From Streptomyces sp. NBC_01306 (GTDB lineage: Bacteria; Actinomycetota; Actinomycetes; Streptomycetales; Streptomycetaceae): a stretch of DNA of 64,000 nucleotides. Made by a program: the position numbers and the translations under genes. Position 1 is the first letter of the stretch. Every line of letters begins with the position of its first letter. This document shows, piece by piece, positions 60,785-64,000 of the stretch. The stretch is from contig NZ_JAPEPC010000001.1 in the NCBI RefSeq assembly GCF_026340465.1, positions 3,312,001-3,376,000 on the forward strand, read 5' to 3'. Below the pieces are notes generated by a model, which was given only the letters and a program-made list of their open reading frames with translations, did not search any database and was not told the origin of the DNA.

Positions 60785-61636
60785 TCAGACGGTCAGCAGG
60801 CTGGGGCTGGCGGCCTTCTTCGTACCGATGAAGGCGTCCGGCACCGGGTACTGGCCCAGCACGTAGTGCAGGATCGCCGCGTGCATGGCCTCGACCGGAG
60901 CGATGGTCGCCGCCGTGTTGACCCCGCCCAGGCTCTTGACGTTGTACGTCGCGAACACATAGGTCTCCGTGGCCTGGTCCTCCAGCTGGAGCGCCAGTTT
61001 GGCCACCCCCGTGACGTCCTTGACCTGGCCGAGCGCCTTGGTGACAGCGGGCTGGTCGGAGAGCGGCACATCGGTGATCTTGGGCTTGCCCGCGCTGGAG
61101 AGCACGCCGTTCCACGCGTCGGCGTGGTCCTTGTGCTGCGCCATCGCGGTCTGGATGAACGTCGCGATCGCCGGCGGCACCTTGCCGAGCTTGCCCGCGT
61201 TGGCCGCCTTGAGAGCCGCCTGGTAGGCGGCGACGGCCTGGTTCTCCAGGGCCACCGACAGCGCGACGACCTTCAGGTCGCCGGTGTACTTGGAGGCCCC
61301 GCCCGACGAGGACGCCGAAGCACTGGCCGACGTGGACGCGGAAGCGCCCGCCCCGGTCGGCGTGGTGGACGTCTTCCCGCCGCACGCGGCGAGCGCCAGC
61401 ATGGCCGCCGACGCACCTGCGCCGGTCAGGAAGCGGCGGCGCGCCAGGTGCGAACGCTCTTCCTGGACCGGATCGGGACCGGAGGTCCCCAGGTCCTTGA
61501 GCTCCGCCGACAGGTCACGGGCGGACGCGGCCATGACGGGCAGGGTCGCCCGGTGGGCCTCGTCCATCTCGCTCGTCAGACGGGACAACTCGCCCTCGCT
61601 GATCGGCAGCTCCCAGCTGCCCTTGGTGCTGCTCAT
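60785..61636 (-). CDS. Exported ferritin-like lipoprotein with a long pre-Tat segment
   Basis: This 283-residue protein has a ferritin-like four-helix domain in its C-terminal half (VALSVALENQAVAAYQAAL, MAQHKDHADAWNGVL, LQLEDQATETYVFATYN, APVEAMHAAILHYVLG), with Glu and His residues placed to bind two metals. A twin-arginine signal (RRRFLTGAG, then LAAC lipobox) begins only near residue 66. The 65 residues before it are acidic and helical, far longer than a normal Tat n-region. Start codon overlaps the stop of the upstream paralogue by four bases. Confidence 0.85.
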   Translation of the reverse strand: MSSTKGSWELPISEGELSRLTSEMDEAHRATLPVMAASARDLSAELKDLGTSGPDPVQEERSHLARRRFLTGAGASAAMLALAACGGKTSTTPTGAGASASTSASASASSSGGASKYTGDLKVVALSVALENQAVAAYQAALKAANAGKLGKVPPAIATFIQTAMAQHKDHADAWNGVLSSAGKPKITDVPLSDQPAVTKALGQVKDVTGVAKLALQLEDQATETYVFATYNVKSLGGVNTAATIAPVEAMHAAILHYVLGQYPVPDAFIGTKKAASPSLLTV

Positions 61637-62418
61637 TTCACGGCCCCTTCACTGACCGGAGAAGCCATCTTGGTGGGGTAGAAGGCGTCCGGGAAGCCGA
61701 CACTGCCGATGCTGGCGGGAAGCTTCGCGACGTCCGTGGGGATCGCGATGAGGTTCGTGTCCCCGTCGGCCAGCAGGGCCTGCACGGCGAGCAGCGTGGC
61801 GCGGTGCTGGGCCTCCACCGGCGCGACCGAGGCGAAGAGCTGACGCAGGCTGGTGTCGTGGACCTGCCCGATGTTCTTGGTGTACGTCTGCGCCGCGACG
61901 TCCTCCAGCGTGATGGCCAGCTTGACCACGTCCGCCGAGTTCTTGATCGTCGGCAGGGTCTTCTTGACGACCGCCGCGTACTTCGGGTCCGTACCCGTCT
62001 GCTCCTTGCCGCCCGCCTTCTGGGCGGCGGCGTTGAACGCCTGGGCGTGCGCCGTGTGCTGCTGCGCCGTCTTCGTGATGAAGGCCAGCACGGTCTTGTT
62101 GCCGGTCTTGATGAACGGCAGCCCGGCGGCGGTGTGATAGACGCTCACCGCCAGGTTCTCGATCGAAGCGGCCGTCTGGAGTGCCATGACGTCGGTGCTC
62201 GACGCTGCCGCCGCGCGTCCGGCGCCCAGCAGGGTCGCCGCACCCGCGGCCCCCAGCAGAGTGCCCCGGCGCTGCCACCAGCGGCGGCTCGAAGATTCGG
62301 CCGTTTCGGCGAAATCCGCCAGAGCGGAGTTCGTCACCCGGAGCGCGTCGCTGTTCAAATCCTGCGACTGCTCGGTCAGCTCCTTCAGCAACCCGGTGTC
62401 GATGTGATCGGTACCCAT
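61633..62418 (-). CDS. Exported ferritin-like protein, paralogue
   Basis: This 261-residue protein has a C-terminal ferritin-like domain (TAASIENLAVSVYHTAAGL, TAQQHTAHAQAFNAAAQ, AITLEDVAAQTYTKNIGQ, VAPVEAQHRATLLAVQ). A Tat-like signal (RRWWQRRGTLLGAAGAATLLG) begins near residue 45 after an acidic helical segment. No lipobox cysteine, so the product should be released or held differently from its partner. ATG 62418 follows AAGGAGA. First gene of the four-gene series that ends with the membrane protein. Confidence 0.85.
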   Translation of the reverse strand: MGTDHIDTGLLKELTEQSQDLNSDALRVTNSALADFAETAESSSRRWWQRRGTLLGAAGAATLLGAGRAAAASSTDVMALQTAASIENLAVSVYHTAAGLPFIKTGNKTVLAFITKTAQQHTAHAQAFNAAAQKAGGKEQTGTDPKYAAVVKKTLPTIKNSADVVKLAITLEDVAAQTYTKNIGQVHDTSLRQLFASVAPVEAQHRATLLAVQALLADGDTNLIAIPTDVAKLPASIGSVGFPDAFYPTKMASPVSEGAVK

Positions 62419-62650
62419 CGCGTCCCATCTCCTTCCCCGCGCCGGACAGCACGGGTGTCCCCCCGAGCCTTGGGCAAGAGGTGTGCGCAGGCCCCGTCCG
62501 CTGCGACCGAATGCCACAACGCGTACCCGAACGAATGAGGAACCGTTGCCCGAGGCGTGCATTCCGGTCCGAACGGGAACCGGGAGGCCGCCCTCCTTTG
62601 GGGACATGCAAATACTTGAACGGCCTTCCGAACCCAACCGAGGAGCATCC

Positions 62651-63964
62651 GTGCAGCCCACCGAGAAGCCCGCCGAAGCCGTCGCCAGGCTGCGTGCCAC
62701 CTTCCGTACCGGCCGGACCAAGACCCTGTCCTGGCGCACCGAACAGCTGCACGGCCTGCGGGCGATGCTGACCGGACACCGCCAGGAGCTGGCCGCCGCG
62801 CTCCACGCCGACCTGGGCAAGAGCGAGCGTGAAGCGTTCCGTACGGAGATCGACTTCACCGTGCGCGAGATCGACCACACCCTGGAGCGGCTGGAGGGCT
62901 GGCTGCGGCCCGAGCCCGTCGACGTACCGGAGCACCTCGGTACGGCAAGCGCCTGGACCGTGCTGGATCCGCTGGGCGTCGTCCTGGTGATCGCCCCGTG
63001 GAACTACCCGCTTCAGCTGCTCCTCGCCCCGGTCGCCGGGGCGCTCGCCGCGGGCAACTGCGTCGTCGCCAAGCCCAGTGAGGTGGCCCCCGCCACCTCG
63101 CGGGCGGTCGCCGAGCTGCTGCCGCGCTATCTCGACCGCGACGCGGTGACCGTGGTCGAGGGCGCCGTGCCGGAGACCACCGCCCTGCTCGCCGAGCACT
63201 TCGACCACATCTTCTACACCGGCAACGGCGCCGTGGGCCGCATCGTGATGCGGGCCGCCGCCGAGCATCTGACGCCGGTCTCCCTGGAACTGGGCGGCAA
63301 GTCACCGGCGTTCGTCGACCGGGGCACGGACCTCGCGGCGGTGGCCGCCCGGCTCGCGTCGACCAAGTTCCTCAACGCGGGCCAGACCTGCGTCGCCCCG
63401 GACTACGTCCTCACCGACCCCGCGACCGCCCGCGAGCTGGAGCCCGCGCTGACCTCGGCCGTACGGGAGCTGTTCGGCGCCGACCCGGCCACATCCGACG
63501 ACTACGGCAGGATCATCAACGAACGCCACTTCGACCGGCTGACCGGTCTGCTCGGCTCGGGCCGGGTCGTGGTCGGCGGCGACAGCGACCGTGCGCAGCG
63601 CTACCTCGCGCCCACCGTGCTCGCCGAAGTCCTGCCGGAGTCACCGGTCATGGGCGAGGAGATCTTCGGCCCGATCCTGCCCATCGTGGAGGTCGACGGG
63701 CTCGACGAGGCCATCACGTTCATCAACGACCGGGACAAGCCGCTGGCGCTGTACGCGTTCACGGACTCGGTGCTGACCCGCGACCGGCTCACCACGGAGA
63801 CCTCGTCGGGCGGCCTCGGCTTCGGCCTGCCGGTGGCCCATCTCACCGTGCCCGAGCTGCCGTTCGGCGGGGTGGGGGAGAGCGGGATGGGCCGCTACCA
63901 CGGCCGGTACTCGCTGGAGACGTTCAGCCACCGCAAGGCGGTCCTGGACAAGCCGCTCGGCTGA
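62651..63964 (+). CDS. NAD(P)-dependent aldehyde dehydrogenase
   Basis: This 437-residue protein belongs to the shorter class 3-like aldehyde dehydrogenase group: VIAPWNYPLQLLL near the substrate tunnel, cofactor loop FYTGNGAVGRIVM, catalytic Glu in LELGGKSPAF, nucleophile Cys in NAGQTCVAPDY and the motif EEIFGPILPI. These enzymes oxidise medium or long aliphatic or aromatic aldehydes. GTG 62651 follows GAGGAG and fits the family start. Divergent from the ferritin-like operon with 232 bases between. Confidence 0.93.
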   Translation: MQPTEKPAEAVARLRATFRTGRTKTLSWRTEQLHGLRAMLTGHRQELAAALHADLGKSEREAFRTEIDFTVREIDHTLERLEGWLRPEPVDVPEHLGTASAWTVLDPLGVVLVIAPWNYPLQLLLAPVAGALAAGNCVVAKPSEVAPATSRAVAELLPRYLDRDAVTVVEGAVPETTALLAEHFDHIFYTGNGAVGRIVMRAAAEHLTPVSLELGGKSPAFVDRGTDLAAVAARLASTKFLNAGQTCVAPDYVLTDPATARELEPALTSAVRELFGADPATSDDYGRIINERHFDRLTGLLGSGRVVVGGDSDRAQRYLAPTVLAEVLPESPVMGEEIFGPILPIVEVDGLDEAITFINDRDKPLALYAFTDSVLTRDRLTTETSSGGLGFGLPVAHLTVPELPFGGVGESGMGRYHGRYSLETFSHRKAVLDKPLG

Positions 63965-64000
63965 GGCGCGGCGGCCGGGGGAGGAAGGCGGGGGCGTACG

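Overview
The window is high-GC actinobacterial chromosome, almost certainly Streptomyces or a close relative. The evidence is the codon bias, many GTG starts, an AfsR/SARP-type regulator, SigE-family and other ECF sigma factors, the actinobacterial ferredoxin reductase type, DUF4232 and DUF7144 proteins, and abundant Tat and lipoprotein signals. The species cannot be named from the sequence.

Region 1 (1-12,525) is one side of a nonribosomal peptide cluster. A minus-strand operon (carrier protein, then a C-domain NRPS running off the left edge) diverges from a plus-strand series: MFS exporter, type II thioesterase, P450, free carrier protein and stand-alone adenylation enzyme. The P450/carrier/A-domain trio looks like a device for loading and hydroxylating one amino acid on a carrier; the hand-read specificity code is valine-like. 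A strong hairpin separates it from a large SARP-NB-ARC-TPR regulator that has no conventional start codon for its DNA-binding domain. A second type II thioesterase and a probable ATP-grasp fragment close the cluster.

Region 2 (12,700-28,300) is a patchwork of mobile and decayed DNA: an IS5-type transposase wreck abutting a beheaded TOBE protein, a tyrosine-integrase remnant, two tRNA-3'-end-like direct repeats (att candidates), a 74-bp inverted repeat, an HxlR stub, an IS256 remnant and a gene broken by a 20-bp duplication. Set in it are two intact-looking systems. One is an XRE/TPR regulator divergent from a small-protein/radical SAM/CYTH operon. The other is a PrsW-like membrane protease fused to a C-terminal toxin-like tail, followed by a HEAT-type immunity-like gene. 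The second is the most interesting locus in the window.

Region 3 (28,300-47,200) is mostly ordinary chromosome: DUF4232 lipoprotein, S13 D,D-carboxypeptidase, an ECF sigma factor with a His/Met-rich membrane protein, a small CxxCxCxC protein beside two tandem-repeat blocks and an amidohydrolase, an APH-family kinase, a nucleotidyltransferase, a DUF7144 protein, TetR next to an FprA-type reductase, a MerR/aldo-keto reductase pair with a typical 19-bp-spacer promoter, an XRE-cupin regulator near an arylsulfotransferase-like protein coupled to an NCS2 permease, a FemAB-like transferase and a GNAT-AAA fusion.

Region 4 (47,200-64,000) holds a flavoprotein and a two-component system divergent from a three-gene flavin electron-transfer operon (ferric-reductase-like protein, FMN-binding protein, ApbE). 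These are followed by a spermidine-synthase-like protein, release factor 3, a TAP-type exported peptidase, a divergent LysR/MFS pair, an extracytoplasmic redox group (two ferritin-like Tat proteins, a cupredoxin lipoprotein and a membrane protein) and an aldehyde dehydrogenase. No complete tRNA, rRNA, CRISPR array or replication origin was seen.
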